Below, piece after piece: positions 8,397 to 17,084 of a stretch of 64,000 nt of DNA; within the stretch, counting starts at the first letter, position 1; every line of letters begins with the position of its first letter. The translations under genes were made by a program, and so were the position numbers. The notes beneath the pieces were generated by a model that saw only the letters and a list, made by a program, of their open reading frames with translations, was not told the DNA's origin and searched no databases. This DNA is from Exiguobacterium sp. Leaf196 (GTDB taxonomy: Bacteria > Bacillota > Bacilli > Exiguobacteriales > Exiguobacteriaceae), in contig NZ_LMPV01000001.1 of assembly GCF_001423965.1 (NCBI RefSeq), positions 571,908 through 635,907 on the forward strand, in the 5' to 3' direction.

Positions 8397-9208
8397 AACA
8401 ATACATACAATTGACGAATGAAGAGATTAAACGGAGTTTTAAGTTATATGTAATTGCCGTGCTTGTGATGGCGGCGATTGAATTGATATCAGTCATTGCA
8501 CAAGTGATGCTTCATGAGCAAGAAATCAAGAATTTCATGGAGAATAATCGTGCAAAATTATCAGACGCACTTCAGCAAATCGGAAAGCTAGATTACGCGG
8601 ATACGACTTCTTTTTTCGTATTTATGACCTTAATAGGAATTGTATTTGTTGTGATTTACGCATTTCAAATTTGGTATCGTGATTGGCTTGGGGAAACAAA
8701 ATACATCTATCGACTATTAATGCTTCCAGGGAGCAGATATAGCATCTTCTTTTCAAAATTAACTGCTGTATTTCTGGTTATGATTAGCTTTATTGGTTTG
8801 CAATGGTGTTTTCTTAAGGTTGGATCTTATTTATTTGATTGGTGGATCCAAGCGGAGTATCAAAAAAGTTCTAATACGAATATATTCAGTAGTTCATTGG
8901 AAGAATTTTATACTACGAATTTAACTAATATGATTCTCATCATCCTTATTTCTACAATGGTTATCTGTTTAATCTTTTTGCTCGTTTTGTTGGAACGATC
9001 GTATCGAAAAGTAAAAGGAATGATTCGAATCGCGATTGAAATTACAATTTTTATAGCGTATTCGTTCATTTGTATCTATTTTTTAGATCAGACACATTTA
9101 TTACTAAGTTCTGAAAAAGATGCTTTATTCATAGGGTTTGTTTTTGTCTATATGATTTACGCCTTGTGGAGAAGTTTACGACTTTTGAAATGGAAAATCT
9201 CGGTCTAA
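8393..9208 (+). CDS. ABC transporter membrane subunit, putative
   Basis: A 271-residue membrane protein with about six hydrophobic segments (around 15-38, 73-95, 113-140, 180-205, 212-232 and 242-262). It overlaps the ATPase stop by 4 bases, the best evidence that it is the permease of this system. No conserved permease motif is obvious and it is noticeably more AT-rich than the genes before it, which suggests fast divergence or acquisition. The predicted role is as the transmembrane half of a YtrB-type transporter. An accessory membrane protein is the alternative. Confidence 0.7.
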   Translation: MKQYIQLTNEEIKRSFKLYVIAVLVMAAIELISVIAQVMLHEQEIKNFMENNRAKLSDALQQIGKLDYADTTSFFVFMTLIGIVFVVIYAFQIWYRDWLGETKYIYRLLMLPGSRYSIFFSKLTAVFLVMISFIGLQWCFLKVGSYLFDWWIQAEYQKSSNTNIFSSSLEEFYTTNLTNMILIILISTMVICLIFLLVLLERSYRKVKGMIRIAIEITIFIAYSFICIYFLDQTHLLLSSEKDALFIGFVFVYMIYALWRSLRLLKWKISV

Positions 9209-9218
9209 GGAGGATAAT

Positions 9219-10310
9219 ATGCGATCATATAAATATTTTATAAGTTTTATACTAATCAGTGTCGCGTCACTAGCTTTTTATGTGGGATACGTCTTAACTT
9301 TAGAAAAACCTGAATTAGTAGTTGAAACCAAGAGCGGTAGCCCGAAGCAAAGCACTCTTCAAAATCTACAAATCAACTTAATCGATGTAGTTCGTCAACC
9401 TACAGACTACTCTGTTTCGATTAAAGATGGACAAGTCTCTGAATCAAAATCATCATATCTAAATAATATGTCTCTCGATCGTGTTTATTTAAACGATGGA
9501 GCGCCACGGTCATTTAAACAGTTCATGCAAGAAGAAACGTATACTCTCATGCAAGATTCTGTGACTTACGGATTAAAAGGTCGAGAAGACGGTAGTTGGG
9601 AGTTGCAATATTGGGATCTTAAAACTAAAAAATTGACGACAAAACAATTGAGCACTCCCTCAGAAGTTAATAATAAAAAGTACGCCTACTCACCCTTTCA
9701 ACGAACAGAAGATCTACTTTATGTGGAGCGCTATTCGATGGATGAGCAAACCCAAAGAAGCTTTATATATGTCATTGACTTAAAAAATAAGAGCGTACGT
9801 AAACAACAATTACCAAAAGAATTAAAGAAGAATGAATACATTGAATCATTCTATAATGGACAATTGCTTTATTCTCAAACGTATTTTCCTAAGAATAACC
9901 CCGATACTGAACAGCAGCGTTTGCTAATGACAGATGGAAAAAAAACGAAACGATTAAAGCAACTGGAAGGAGAGGATTTTAACACTCGAATTTTAAATGA
10001 AGGAAAATTAATCGTGACGATAAATGAAAATGATGATACACAGTTAAGCTGGAATACGTTCGATATGGAATCGGGAAAATATACAGTACATAAAGTTCCA
10101 CTTCCTGATCGTAAAAGATTCCCGGATGGAGGTGGGTTCCCAGTCTCGATTTTGGAAAATGGACGCATCTATTTTTCTTATCAGCTGAAAAACAATGATT
10201 ATAAAGTGTTAGTCTTCAATCCGACATCAGCAAATATTGAATATGAAGGAAACATTTCGAATAAAAATGCGAAGGTTGAGTTATCTTTAAGCGATATGCG
10301 ATTGAGGTAA
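9219..10310 (+). CDS. Membrane-anchored extracytoplasmic protein of unknown function
   Basis: A 363-residue protein with a single N-terminal hydrophobic segment (about residues 7-29, FISFILISVASLAFYVGYVL) and no lipobox, so it is probably an anchored exoprotein. The remainder is hydrophilic and beta-rich with repeated tyrosine-containing strands (for example RTEDLLYVERYSMD, NGQLLYSQTYF, ENGRIYFSYQL), suggesting a propeller-like sensor or scaffold. Start 9219 follows AAGGAGGATA, 10 bases after the permease gene. It is AT-rich like its neighbour. It probably works with the ABC pair, but no named family was recognised. Confidence 0.75.
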   Translation: MRSYKYFISFILISVASLAFYVGYVLTLEKPELVVETKSGSPKQSTLQNLQINLIDVVRQPTDYSVSIKDGQVSESKSSYLNNMSLDRVYLNDGAPRSFKQFMQEETYTLMQDSVTYGLKGREDGSWELQYWDLKTKKLTTKQLSTPSEVNNKKYAYSPFQRTEDLLYVERYSMDEQTQRSFIYVIDLKNKSVRKQQLPKELKKNEYIESFYNGQLLYSQTYFPKNNPDTEQQRLLMTDGKKTKRLKQLEGEDFNTRILNEGKLIVTINENDDTQLSWNTFDMESGKYTVHKVPLPDRKRFPDGGGFPVSILENGRIYFSYQLKNNDYKVLVFNPTSANIEYEGNISNKNAKVELSLSDMRLR

Positions 10311-10389
10311 AATATAGAAATTTTATTCACTTATTTGAAACCTCCTGTTTTCTTCCAACGTATAAAGACTATACAAGGGGGGAACTCAC

Positions 10390-10683
10390 ATGCAATTCTT
10401 GATTTTTGTCATCTTCGCAGGTGCTCTGTATTGGTTCTACTACAGCTTCTTACTGGGGTACCGTAAGAAAAACATCACGCTGACGTTTGACGATCGGTTT
10501 TATTCACTCGATGAACATGTCGCAGCCATCGAACAAAAGCTTGCAATGGATGGACGTTCAGCGCGTTATCTCGGTGACCGTCGCTTTGAAGTCGATGGCA
10601 AACCTTATCTGTTCCTCGAGCGGACAGTCCCAGTCGGCGGGGTTCCGACACAGCAGACGATTCTCGAGCAACAAAAAAAATAA
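10390..10683 (+). CDS. Small membrane protein, unknown
   Basis: A 97-residue protein with one N-terminal transmembrane segment (about residues 2-20, LIFVIFAGALYWFYYSFLL) and a hydrophilic cytoplasmic tail containing KKNITLTFDDRFYSLDEHVAAIEQKL. Start 10390 follows CAAGGGGGGAAC. It is followed directly by a strong terminator and has a GC content like the bulk of the window, unlike the AT-rich genes before it. No known family recognised. Confidence 0.75.
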   Translation: MQFLIFVIFAGALYWFYYSFLLGYRKKNITLTFDDRFYSLDEHVAAIEQKLAMDGRSARYLGDRRFEVDGKPYLFLERTVPVGGVPTQQTILEQQKK

Positions 10684-10709
10684 CTCTCCCGCGTTTGGGA
10701 GAGTTTTTT
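10682..10709 (+). terminator. Terminator after the 97-residue protein gene
   Basis: AACTCTCCC pairs with GGGAGAGTT across a 5-6 nt loop and runs into TTTTTT. It overlaps the stop codon of the gene. The convergent doxX gene ends two bases beyond. Confidence 0.85.
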
Positions 10710-10711
10710 CG

Positions 10712-11200
10712 TTAGACCGGAATCCGGTCGAGGGGATGTGGTTGTTGCGACGAACGATACCAGCGCATGATCCAGTGATCAATACCGATTTGATACGCAA
10801 AGCGTCCTGCAGCAAGTAAGACGATTGAGGCTGCTAAGAACAACGGGTTTAACGCAATCGTTCCAGCAAGTAAGTAATTGAGATTCATGATGCTCCCGAC
10901 GACCAGTGCAGGAACAGTCAACAGACTGAGAATCAACAAGATCCCGACGACGAGTTCCGCGAACGGAATCAAGACGTTGATCAGCCCGACGTTTGGTAAG
11001 GCGAGTTGCTCGATCCACGTCGTGTACCACGAACTGACAAGTGCGTCTTCGCCTATTGCTTTCGTTAGCGCCCCTTCAAGAAACGGTTTTGCATCAAAGC
11101 CATTGATGTACTTGCCGATCCCGGCGATGAACCACTGAATTCCGAGCCAGAGCCGGATGATCGTCAATAAACTGATGCCGATGATGTGTAATGCTTTCAC
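10712..11200 (-). CDS. DoxX-family membrane protein
   Basis: A 162-residue four-helix membrane protein of the DoxX family (RLWLGIQWFIAGIGKYING near the N-terminus, then PFAELVVGILLILSLLT and the NYLLAGTIALNPLF segment). Relatives such as Bacillus CatD take part in quinone and thiol stress responses; the biochemical role is unsettled. GTG at 11200 was chosen because GAGGAG lies 9 bases upstream; longer starts run through a 45-bp palindrome. It lies 126 bases downstream of the MFS gene on the same strand. The OsmC gene beyond hints at an oxidative-stress neighbourhood. Confidence 0.8.
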   Translation of the reverse strand: MKALHIIGISLLTIIRLWLGIQWFIAGIGKYINGFDAKPFLEGALTKAIGEDALVSSWYTTWIEQLALPNVGLINVLIPFAELVVGILLILSLLTVPALVVGSIMNLNYLLAGTIALNPLFLAASIVLLAAGRFAYQIGIDHWIMRWYRSSQQPHPLDRIPV

Positions 11201-11224
11201 TTTCAAACACTCCTCTACTACAAC

Positions 11225-11269
11225 ATAGTCCCCATCATACTGAAAAATCATCAGTAAGATGGGGACTAT
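11225..11269. repeat. 45-bp near-perfect palindrome before doxX
   Basis: ATAGTCCCCATC (11225-11236) pairs with GATGGGGACTAT (11258-11269), and inner TACTGA pairs with TCAGTA, with a single A/A mismatch and a 7-nt loop. It lies immediately upstream of the doxX ribosome binding site. No T-tract follows, so it is more likely an operator or a leader hairpin than a terminator. Confidence 0.65.
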
Positions 11270-11326
11270 CATCATAACGTCATCGAACCGTCATCGACCT
11301 GTTACAAAAAAGGATAAGGTAGCCTT

Positions 11327-12511
11327 TCATGACCGCTGATCGAGACGATGACTGATTGCAGTTAATAAAGCAGCGACAAGCGCAACAAGCCCACCGACCA
11401 GTGCCGTGTTCATCATCGGACCGTTCGCATAAACGATGCCACCGAGTGCCGAACCGAAGGCAATCCCGACATTACTTGCAACCGGCATCAAGGAAGCGGC
11501 GAGTCCTTTTGCTTCCGGATTGAACTTTTCGGCGAGGTCAATCAAGTAGATTTGTGTCGAAGTCGTCAATAAAATCGACATCAATGACATCAAGGCGATG
11601 TTAAACAGACCAAGTGAAAGGGATACTGTCGTGAAGTATAATGCAGCAAGGACGATTGCTTGCACGACGAAGACGAACCGTAAGCGACCCATCGGATTTT
11701 TACTTGCAATCTTGCCGGCAAGGATGTTACTGAAGATCGAGACGACACCGTAAGCGAGCAGGATCGGACTAATCCATGTCTTCGCGATGCCGAGTTCCGT
11801 TTGCAGGATCGGCACGAGGTACGTGTAGACGACGTAAGTTGCTCCGAAGCCGAACGACGGAATGAAGAAGGCAATCAGGATCCGTGGATTAGCGAGCAAT
11901 CCAAGCTGCTCCTTGATTGAACCGGAACCCGTCGATTGCTGGACGGGAACGATCTTCCACACAGCGAGAAACGCAATCATTCCCATGACTGTCGTCAGCC
12001 AGAACGTGGCTGCGAAGCCAGCGTGTTGACCGATGAACGTACCGATCGGAACACCGAGGACGTTCGCAAGTGTAAAACCCCCGAAAATGAATGAGACGGC
12101 GACACCGCGCTTCGCGACAGGCACGCCATCGCTTGCGACGACCATTGCGAGCGAGATCAAGACACCGGTCAGGATGGCAGTCAGGATGCGGGTGGCGAGC
12201 AATACTTCGTAACTTGGAGCAAAACTACTGGCAAGGTTCAGTAAGACCCAAACGAGTAACAGACGTAGAATCAGGCGACGCCGTTCCAAGTGACCGGTCA
12301 GCGACATGACAATCGGTGTACCAATCGCAAAGGAGATGGCAAATGCCGAGACGAGCGTACCGGCTGTTGCGATCGTGATATTAAGAGCTGAGGAGATTTC
12401 AGCGAGGATCCCGACGATGACGAATTCGCTTGTTCCGAGAACGAACGTCAGGAGCGACAACGTGGCGATCAACAGCCAATCGCGTCGACTTAAACGAGTA
12501 GTAGGTGACAT
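11327..12511 (-). CDS. MFS transporter (drug/sugar/purine efflux, DHA1 type)
   Basis: A 394-residue major facilitator protein with twelve predicted helices. It carries the N-terminal LGTSEFVIVGILAEIS block and the motif A-like GHLERRRLILR between helices 2 and 3, typical of the AraJ/PbuE-like DHA1 group. Relatives export sugars, purine bases, arabinose or drugs; substrate is not deducible. Start 12511 follows GAGGAATC; an extension to 12592 in frame lacks a binding site and is rejected. It is divergent from the osmC gene. Confidence 0.88.
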   Translation of the reverse strand: MSPTTRLSRRDWLLIATLSLLTFVLGTSEFVIVGILAEISSALNITIATAGTLVSAFAISFAIGTPIVMSLTGHLERRRLILRLLLVWVLLNLASSFAPSYEVLLATRILTAILTGVLISLAMVVASDGVPVAKRGVAVSFIFGGFTLANVLGVPIGTFIGQHAGFAATFWLTTVMGMIAFLAVWKIVPVQQSTGSGSIKEQLGLLANPRILIAFFIPSFGFGATYVVYTYLVPILQTELGIAKTWISPILLAYGVVSIFSNILAGKIASKNPMGRLRFVFVVQAIVLAALYFTTVSLSLGLFNIALMSLMSILLTTSTQIYLIDLAEKFNPEAKGLAASLMPVASNVGIAFGSALGGIVYANGPMMNTALVGGLVALVAALLTAISHRLDQRS

Positions 12512-12701
12512 GGATGATTCCTCAATTCTGGCGCTTGCGCGCGAAACTATGAGTAACAGGATAGCATGAAACGATTTCGTCGGGTATCGCAAAGCGAGAA
12601 TTCGGGAAAAGAACCATTATTCGAAATAGCGTGAGAATTTCCAGGCTTGCTGTTTTTTGCGTATACTACAGATGAAGACTACTGACAAAGGAGTGGAAAC
12701 G

Positions 12702-13127
12702 ATGCAAGCGACAGTGACATGGAACAAACAGATGGGGTTTAGTGGACAGACGGAATCAGGGCATCATCTTGCGATGGACGCAGCACCGGAGAACGGTGGC
12801 GAAAATCAAGCACCACGACCGACTGAACTGCTACTACATGCCGTTGCCGGCTGTACTGGAATCGACATCGTCTCGATTTTAGAGAAGATGCGCTTGACGA
12901 TTACTCATTTCGAAATGGATATCGAAGGGGAACGGGCAGAGGATCATCCGCGGCGTTTTACGTCGATCTCGATTCATTACCGGCTTGAAGGTGATCTCCC
13001 GGAAGATAAGGTCCGTCGCGCCATCTCGTTATCAAAAGATAAATATTGTTCGGTCTCGCAATCCTTGAACGCTGAGATTTCCGTCTATTATTCCATCAAT
13101 GGTGTCCGGAGCGAGGATCCTTTGTGA
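12702..13127 (+). CDS. OsmC-family peroxidase-like protein
   Basis: A 141-residue OsmC/Ohr-fold protein. The two reactive cysteines are present: Cys51 in AGCTGIDIV and Cys116 in KDKYCSVSQ. This is the YhfA/OsmC layout rather than Ohr. Family members reduce organic or inorganic hydroperoxides with thiols in the cytoplasm; some have no proven activity. Start 12702 follows AAAGGAGTGG. The stop overlaps the downstream GTG start by 4 bases, coupling it to the nagZ gene, an unusual partner. Oxidative stress regulation is plausible but no PerR or OhrR box was identified. Confidence 0.88.
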   Translation: MQATVTWNKQMGFSGQTESGHHLAMDAAPENGGENQAPRPTELLLHAVAGCTGIDIVSILEKMRLTITHFEMDIEGERAEDHPRRFTSISIHYRLEGDLPEDKVRRAISLSKDKYCSVSQSLNAEISVYYSINGVRSEDPL

Positions 13128-14344
13128 AGAAAGTAGCACTGATCGGTTGCCTGTTGCTTGCAGGGTGTGCGCAGGAGACGACGGAACCAACGAAACCATC
13201 ACAACCAGCAACGAAGCAACCGACGGAGGCGAAGAAACCAAAGCCTGAACCGACAAAGGAAGAACAACAACAAGCACGATTAAAGCAGCAACTTGAAGCG
13301 ATGTCGACGTCAGAAAAGATCGATCAACTGCTCTATATCGGAGTTGCCGGAACGGAACTTTCAGCAGCTGACCGGAAATTGTTGCAGACGCATGCGATCG
13401 GTGGGGTCTTACTGCTTGGTGGGAATATTACGTCAGAAGATCAACTCTTGACGTTCACGCGTGCCATTCAAGAAACGAACCAAAAACCGTATGCCTTCGT
13501 CGGGGTTGATGAAGAGGGCGGACGGGTCAGCCGGGTACCGGATCAACGATTACGTCTCCCGACGAGTCAACGGATGGCGCAAGGTGCAGATGCTGCAAAA
13601 ATGGAAGATGTCGGACGTACGCTCGGTCACCTGTCACGATTTTATGGGTTCAACATGGACTTCGCACCGGTCCTTGACGTCAATAGCAATCCGAACAATC
13701 CAATCATCGGCGACCGTGCGTTAAGTGCTGATCCGAAGACCGTCGCGACTCTCGGTACGGCCCTGATGCATGGGATGCAAGAGACGGGAACGATTCCGGT
13801 CGTCAAACATTTTCCCGGTCACGGCAATACGAGTGTCGATTCCCATGTCGGTTTGCCGAGAGTGACAGCATCAAAGGAAGAACTGAAGCGAACGGAACTG
13901 TTACCGTTCCAAGAAGCGATTCAAGAGGGCGCCGAGATGGTGATGGTCGCCCATATTCTCTATCCCGCGTATGACGATCAAAATCCATCTTCGCTCTCGA
14001 AGCCGATCTTGACTGACCTTTTGCGACAACAACTCGGATTCAAGGGTGTCATCATCACGGATGACCTTGTCATGGGAGCGATCACGAAACGATATGGTCT
14101 CGCGGAAGCGGCACGCCAGGCACTTGTCAATGGAGCTGATATGGCGATGTTTTCGGAAGCAGGTGCCTATCCGAAGGTCCACACCGAAGTGATGCAAGCC
14201 GTTAAAGAAAAAACGTTGTCGTCAGAGATGCTCGATGCTAAAGTGATGCGGATCTTAAAGCTGAAGCAGACCTATGCCGATAGCCAGAAGCAACAGCGAC
14301 CGACGAAATCGGAGCTTGTTCAGCAAGTGGAAGCGCTCAACTAG
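13124..14344 (+). CDS. nagZ: Lipoprotein beta-N-acetylglucosaminidase (GH3, NagZ type)
   Basis: A 406-residue exported glycoside hydrolase family 3 enzyme that removes N-acetylglucosamine from muropeptides or wall fragments. A lipoprotein signal with LLAGC (lipidated Cys15) is followed by a Pro/Lys/Thr-rich linker to about residue 48. The catalytic TIM barrel contains VDEEGGRVSR, the KHFPGHGNTSVDSH motif (the His/Asp acid-base dyad of NagZ) and ITDDLVMGAI with the nucleophile Asp. Starts at GTG 13124 inside the osmC stop, with GAGG 8 bases upstream. Lipid anchoring outside the membrane matches Gram-positive NagZ such as Bacillus YbbD. It lacks the extra C-terminal domain of YbbD. Confidence 0.92.
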   Translation: MKKVALIGCLLLAGCAQETTEPTKPSQPATKQPTEAKKPKPEPTKEEQQQARLKQQLEAMSTSEKIDQLLYIGVAGTELSAADRKLLQTHAIGGVLLLGGNITSEDQLLTFTRAIQETNQKPYAFVGVDEEGGRVSRVPDQRLRLPTSQRMAQGADAAKMEDVGRTLGHLSRFYGFNMDFAPVLDVNSNPNNPIIGDRALSADPKTVATLGTALMHGMQETGTIPVVKHFPGHGNTSVDSHVGLPRVTASKEELKRTELLPFQEAIQEGAEMVMVAHILYPAYDDQNPSSLSKPILTDLLRQQLGFKGVIITDDLVMGAITKRYGLAEAARQALVNGADMAMFSEAGAYPKVHTEVMQAVKEKTLSSEMLDAKVMRILKLKQTYADSQKQQRPTKSELVQQVEALN

Positions 14345-14404
14345 GACTAGCGAAGCAAAGCGACTCATGCTAGACTAATGGGGCAAGCCAATTAAACACG
14401 AAAA

Positions 14405-14493
14405 GACACTAGGGGAGTCTCGCAGCAGACTGAGACGGAAGTATCCGGACCCTTTGAACCTGATCTAGTTCGTACTAGCGGAGGGAAGTGGCT
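14405..14493 (+). ncRNA. TPP riboswitch (THI element)
   Basis: The conserved core is clear: CTAGGGGAGTC, CTGAGA, ACCCTTTGAACCTGATCTAG and GCGGAGGGAAGTGG in order, with GACACT pairing to AGTGG at the base. It precedes the thiamine thiazole operon and an intrinsic terminator, so it acts by transcription attenuation when thiamine pyrophosphate is bound. Confidence 0.96.
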
Positions 14494-14531
14494 CGAAACC
14501 TTAGATATCCTTAGCGCTTCAGCGCATTTTC

Positions 14532-14567
14532 GGACCACTCCCTTCAACATCGGGAGTGGTCCTTTTT
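14532..14567 (+). terminator. Attenuator terminator of the TPP riboswitch
   Basis: GGACCACTCCC pairs with GGGAGTGGTCC across a 9-nt loop, then TTTTT. The left arm is also partly complementary to the riboswitch 3' end (GAGGGAAGTGG), giving a plausible antiterminator. Confidence 0.9.
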
Positions 14568-14585
14568 CGTATGGAAAGGAAGAAC

Positions 14586-15179
14586 ATGATGCGTCTACAT
14601 CTGATTTCGACGGGATTCATCAATCCACGCGATGGAGTGGAAACCTTTCAATCGCTTCAACCATATACGGATCAGCTTCATCTTCGAGAACCAAATTTGT
14701 CGGCAACAGAATTGCTAGATTTGATTGACGCGCTCCTTGCAAAAGGGTATTCGTCTGATCAATTAACCGTTCATGACCGGGTCGACGTCGCCCATGTCGC
14801 TGGTATCGGTGTGCAGTTGACTCGACGATCCTTATGTGTCCGCGATGTTCGGCGACACTTTCCGAATCTCATCATCGGGAAATCCGTCCACTCTCTAGCA
14901 GAAGCACTTGCAGCGGAAGCGGAAGGAGCCGACCGACTGCTGTACGGTCATATTTATCCGACAGCGTCGAAACCAAACGTGCCACCGCGAGGGATCGACG
15001 CTCTCAAACAAGTCGTTACTTTCACGACGAAACCAGTCATCGCAATCGGCGGGATCACTCCTGATCGCATTCCTGAGATCGCAGCGACCGGTGCAAGCGG
15101 AATCGCCGTCTTATCCGGTATTCTCGGTCAAGCGGACCCGCATGCTGCCATTCAGCGTTATCAGGGGGTACGGGTATGA
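14586..15179 (+). CDS. tenI: Thiazole tautomerase TenI
   Basis: A 197-residue TIM-barrel protein of the ThiE/TenI family. YGHIYPTASKPNVPPRGIDALKQV and AIGGITPDRI match TenI, which aromatises the thiazole tautomer made by ThiG, rather than true ThiE: the diphosphate-binding motifs of ThiE are not evident. Position as first gene before thiO-thiS-thiG-thiF mirrors Bacillus (tenA-tenI-goxB-thiS-thiG-thiF-thiD). Start 14586 follows AAAGGAAG just after the attenuator. It overlaps thiO by 4 bases. Confidence 0.88.
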   Translation: MMRLHLISTGFINPRDGVETFQSLQPYTDQLHLREPNLSATELLDLIDALLAKGYSSDQLTVHDRVDVAHVAGIGVQLTRRSLCVRDVRRHFPNLIIGKSVHSLAEALAAEAEGADRLLYGHIYPTASKPNVPPRGIDALKQVVTFTTKPVIAIGGITPDRIPEIAATGASGIAVLSGILGQADPHAAIQRYQGVRV

Positions 15180-16120
15180 CGGATCACATCATCATCGGTG
15201 GTGGAGTCATCGGTTTGACGCTTGCTTACAGTCTCGCTTGTCAGAACGAATCCGTTCTTGTCCTTGATCGCGGAACATGCGGACAAGGGACGAGTCGGGC
15301 GGCTGCCGGGATGCTTGCGACGGACATCGAGCTGAGAGAAGAATTGCATACGCTTGCCGCGCGAAGTCGCCGTCTGTATCCGTTACTTGCGCGACGCCTC
15401 ACGCGCGAGACCGGGATCGATTGTGGCTACCGGGAACAACCATTTTTATTGAAACAAAATGGGCAAGAATACTTATTTCCATCGGTCGGTCAAATCGATC
15501 CGCGACGACTAACGACTGCATTGATGCATGTCTTACGAAATCGTGGGGTACCAATCGAAGAACAGGTGGACGTCACGCGAATCGAGGAGAGTAATGATTT
15601 CATTAGGGTTGAGTCGAACACGGGAACGTGGACGGGACGAACGGTGACGGTTGCTGCCGGACGCGGGTCCCAAGCCTTGCTCGATACAGCTGGCATTTCG
15701 ATTGCGACATATGGGGTCAAAGGGGAGTGTCTCGCAGTCCGTCTCGCGGGTCAGCCGTTACGCTCGATCCTGTTTGATGACGCCGTCTACCTCGTACCGA
15801 AAGCGGACGGACGGATATTGATCGGTGCGACCGAACTACCGCACGACGAGACGATCGGTGTTAGTGTCGCAGGAGTCACGTCACTGCTTCAAGCAGCAGA
15901 GCGTCTCTATCCACCGATCCGTGATGCTGTCATCGAAGAAGTCTGGTCAGGCGTACGACCACAAACAGAGTCCGGCTTGCCATATATCGGAGTCGCTGAT
16001 TCATCCCGGCGGATCTTTATAGGGACGGGGCATCATCGGCATGGCATATTACTCGCACCGGCGACAGCGGAAGTTTTGGCAAACACATTACGTTTGACCC
16101 TAAAGGAGGAAGTTCGATGA
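15176..16120 (+). CDS. thiO: Glycine oxidase ThiO
   Basis: A 314-residue FAD-dependent amine oxidase that turns glycine into the iminoacetate needed for the thiazole ring. The dinucleotide-binding IIGGGVIGLTLAYSLA is at the N-terminus, GTSRAAAGMLA follows, and the C-terminal GTGHHRHGILLAPATAE is the usual DAO-family FAD-contact block. It is a little shorter than the Bacillus enzyme (369 residues). It overlaps tenI and thiS by 4 bases at either end, so the operon is tightly coupled. Confidence 0.9.
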   Translation: MTDHIIIGGGVIGLTLAYSLACQNESVLVLDRGTCGQGTSRAAAGMLATDIELREELHTLAARSRRLYPLLARRLTRETGIDCGYREQPFLLKQNGQEYLFPSVGQIDPRRLTTALMHVLRNRGVPIEEQVDVTRIEESNDFIRVESNTGTWTGRTVTVAAGRGSQALLDTAGISIATYGVKGECLAVRLAGQPLRSILFDDAVYLVPKADGRILIGATELPHDETIGVSVAGVTSLLQAAERLYPPIRDAVIEEVWSGVRPQTESGLPYIGVADSSRRIFIGTGHHRHGILLAPATAEVLANTLRLTLKEEVR

Positions 16121-16317
16121 ACATTACGATTAACGGCAACGACCACACCATTGAACAGATTGAGACGATTGAGGACATGCTCACGCAACTTGGCTTAGGG
16201 GAAAAACTTGTCATCGTCGAACAGAACCGACAGATCATCGACCGCGGAGCTTACGATCAAACGGTCGTTCGGAACAATGACACATTCGAAATCGTTCATT
16301 TCGTAGGAGGAGGATAA
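16117..16317 (+). CDS. thiS: Sulfur carrier protein ThiS
   Basis: A 66-residue ubiquitin-like sulfur carrier. It ends in the required Gly-Gly tail (VHFVGGG), which ThiF adenylates and which becomes a thiocarboxylate. Length and the NGNDH...IEDML pattern fit ThiS. Start 16117 sits in the thiO stop, behind AAAGGAGGAAG. Confidence 0.93.
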   Translation: MNITINGNDHTIEQIETIEDMLTQLGLGEKLVIVEQNRQIIDRGAYDQTVVRNNDTFEIVHFVGGG

Positions 16318-16319
16318 AG

Positions 16320-17084
16320 ATGTTGAAAATTGGAGAAAAGACATTCGAATCACGGTTATTACTTGGAACGGGGAAATATACGGATGCTACGGTGCAGCAG
16401 GAGGCCATCGATGCGTCCGCTTCACAAATCTTGACGTTCGCTGTCCGGCGGCTCGATCTCTTCGACAAACAACAACCGAATTTCTTGGAGTCGCTTGATT
16501 TAACGAAGTATGATTTACTACCGAACACGGCTGGTGCGAAGACAGCGGAAGAAGCGGTTCGGCTAGCGAAACTTGCGCGGGCATCCGGTATGTGCGACAT
16601 GGTCAAGGTCGAAGTGATTGGGTGCGATAAGACATTACTACCTGACCCAATCGAGACGTTACGGGCTTCTGAAGAGTTACTTAAAGAAGGATTCATCGTC
16701 TTACCGTATACATCGGACGACGTCGTCCTTGCACGACGACTCGAGGAACTCGGCTGTCATGCCATCATGCCGGCAGCGTCACCGATCGGGTCTGGGCAAG
16801 GCATCCTCAATCCGCTCCACCTAAAGTTCATCATCGAGCAGACGACGGTGCCTGTCATCGTCGACGCTGGAATCGGTTCTCCAACTGACGTCGCCTATGC
16901 AATGGAACTGGGAGCGGATGGTGTCTTATTGAACTCCGCTGTAGCCCATGCCCAGGATCCAGTCAAGATGGCGCACGCGATGCGACTAGCCGTCGAAGCA
17001 GGGCGCTTCGGCTACGAAGCGGGAAGAATCGAGAAGAAACAGTATGCAGTCGCGAGTAGTCCAACGAGTGGATTGATTCGATGA
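16320..17084 (+). CDS. thiG: Thiazole synthase ThiG
   Basis: A 254-residue TIM-barrel enzyme joining 1-deoxyxylulose 5-phosphate, ThiS thiocarboxylate and iminoglycine into the thiazole phosphate. [12 protein letters not shown] at the start, [10 protein letters not shown] containing the Schiff-base Lys, [12 protein letters not shown] and [25 protein letters not shown] are diagnostic. It lies 2 bases after thiS behind GGAGGAGGA and overlaps thiF by 4 bases. Confidence 0.96.
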   Translation: MLKIGEKTFESRLLLGTGKYTDATVQQEAIDASASQILTFAVRRLDLFDKQQPNFLESLDLTKYDLLPNTAGAKTAEEAVRLAKLARASGMCDMVKVEVIGCDKTLLPDPIETLRASEELLKEGFIVLPYTSDDVVLARRLEELGCHAIMPAASPIGSGQGILNPLHLKFIIEQTTVPVIVDAGIGSPTDVAYAMELGADGVLLNSAVAHAQDPVKMAHAMRLAVEAGRFGYEAGRIEKKQYAVASSPTSGLIR

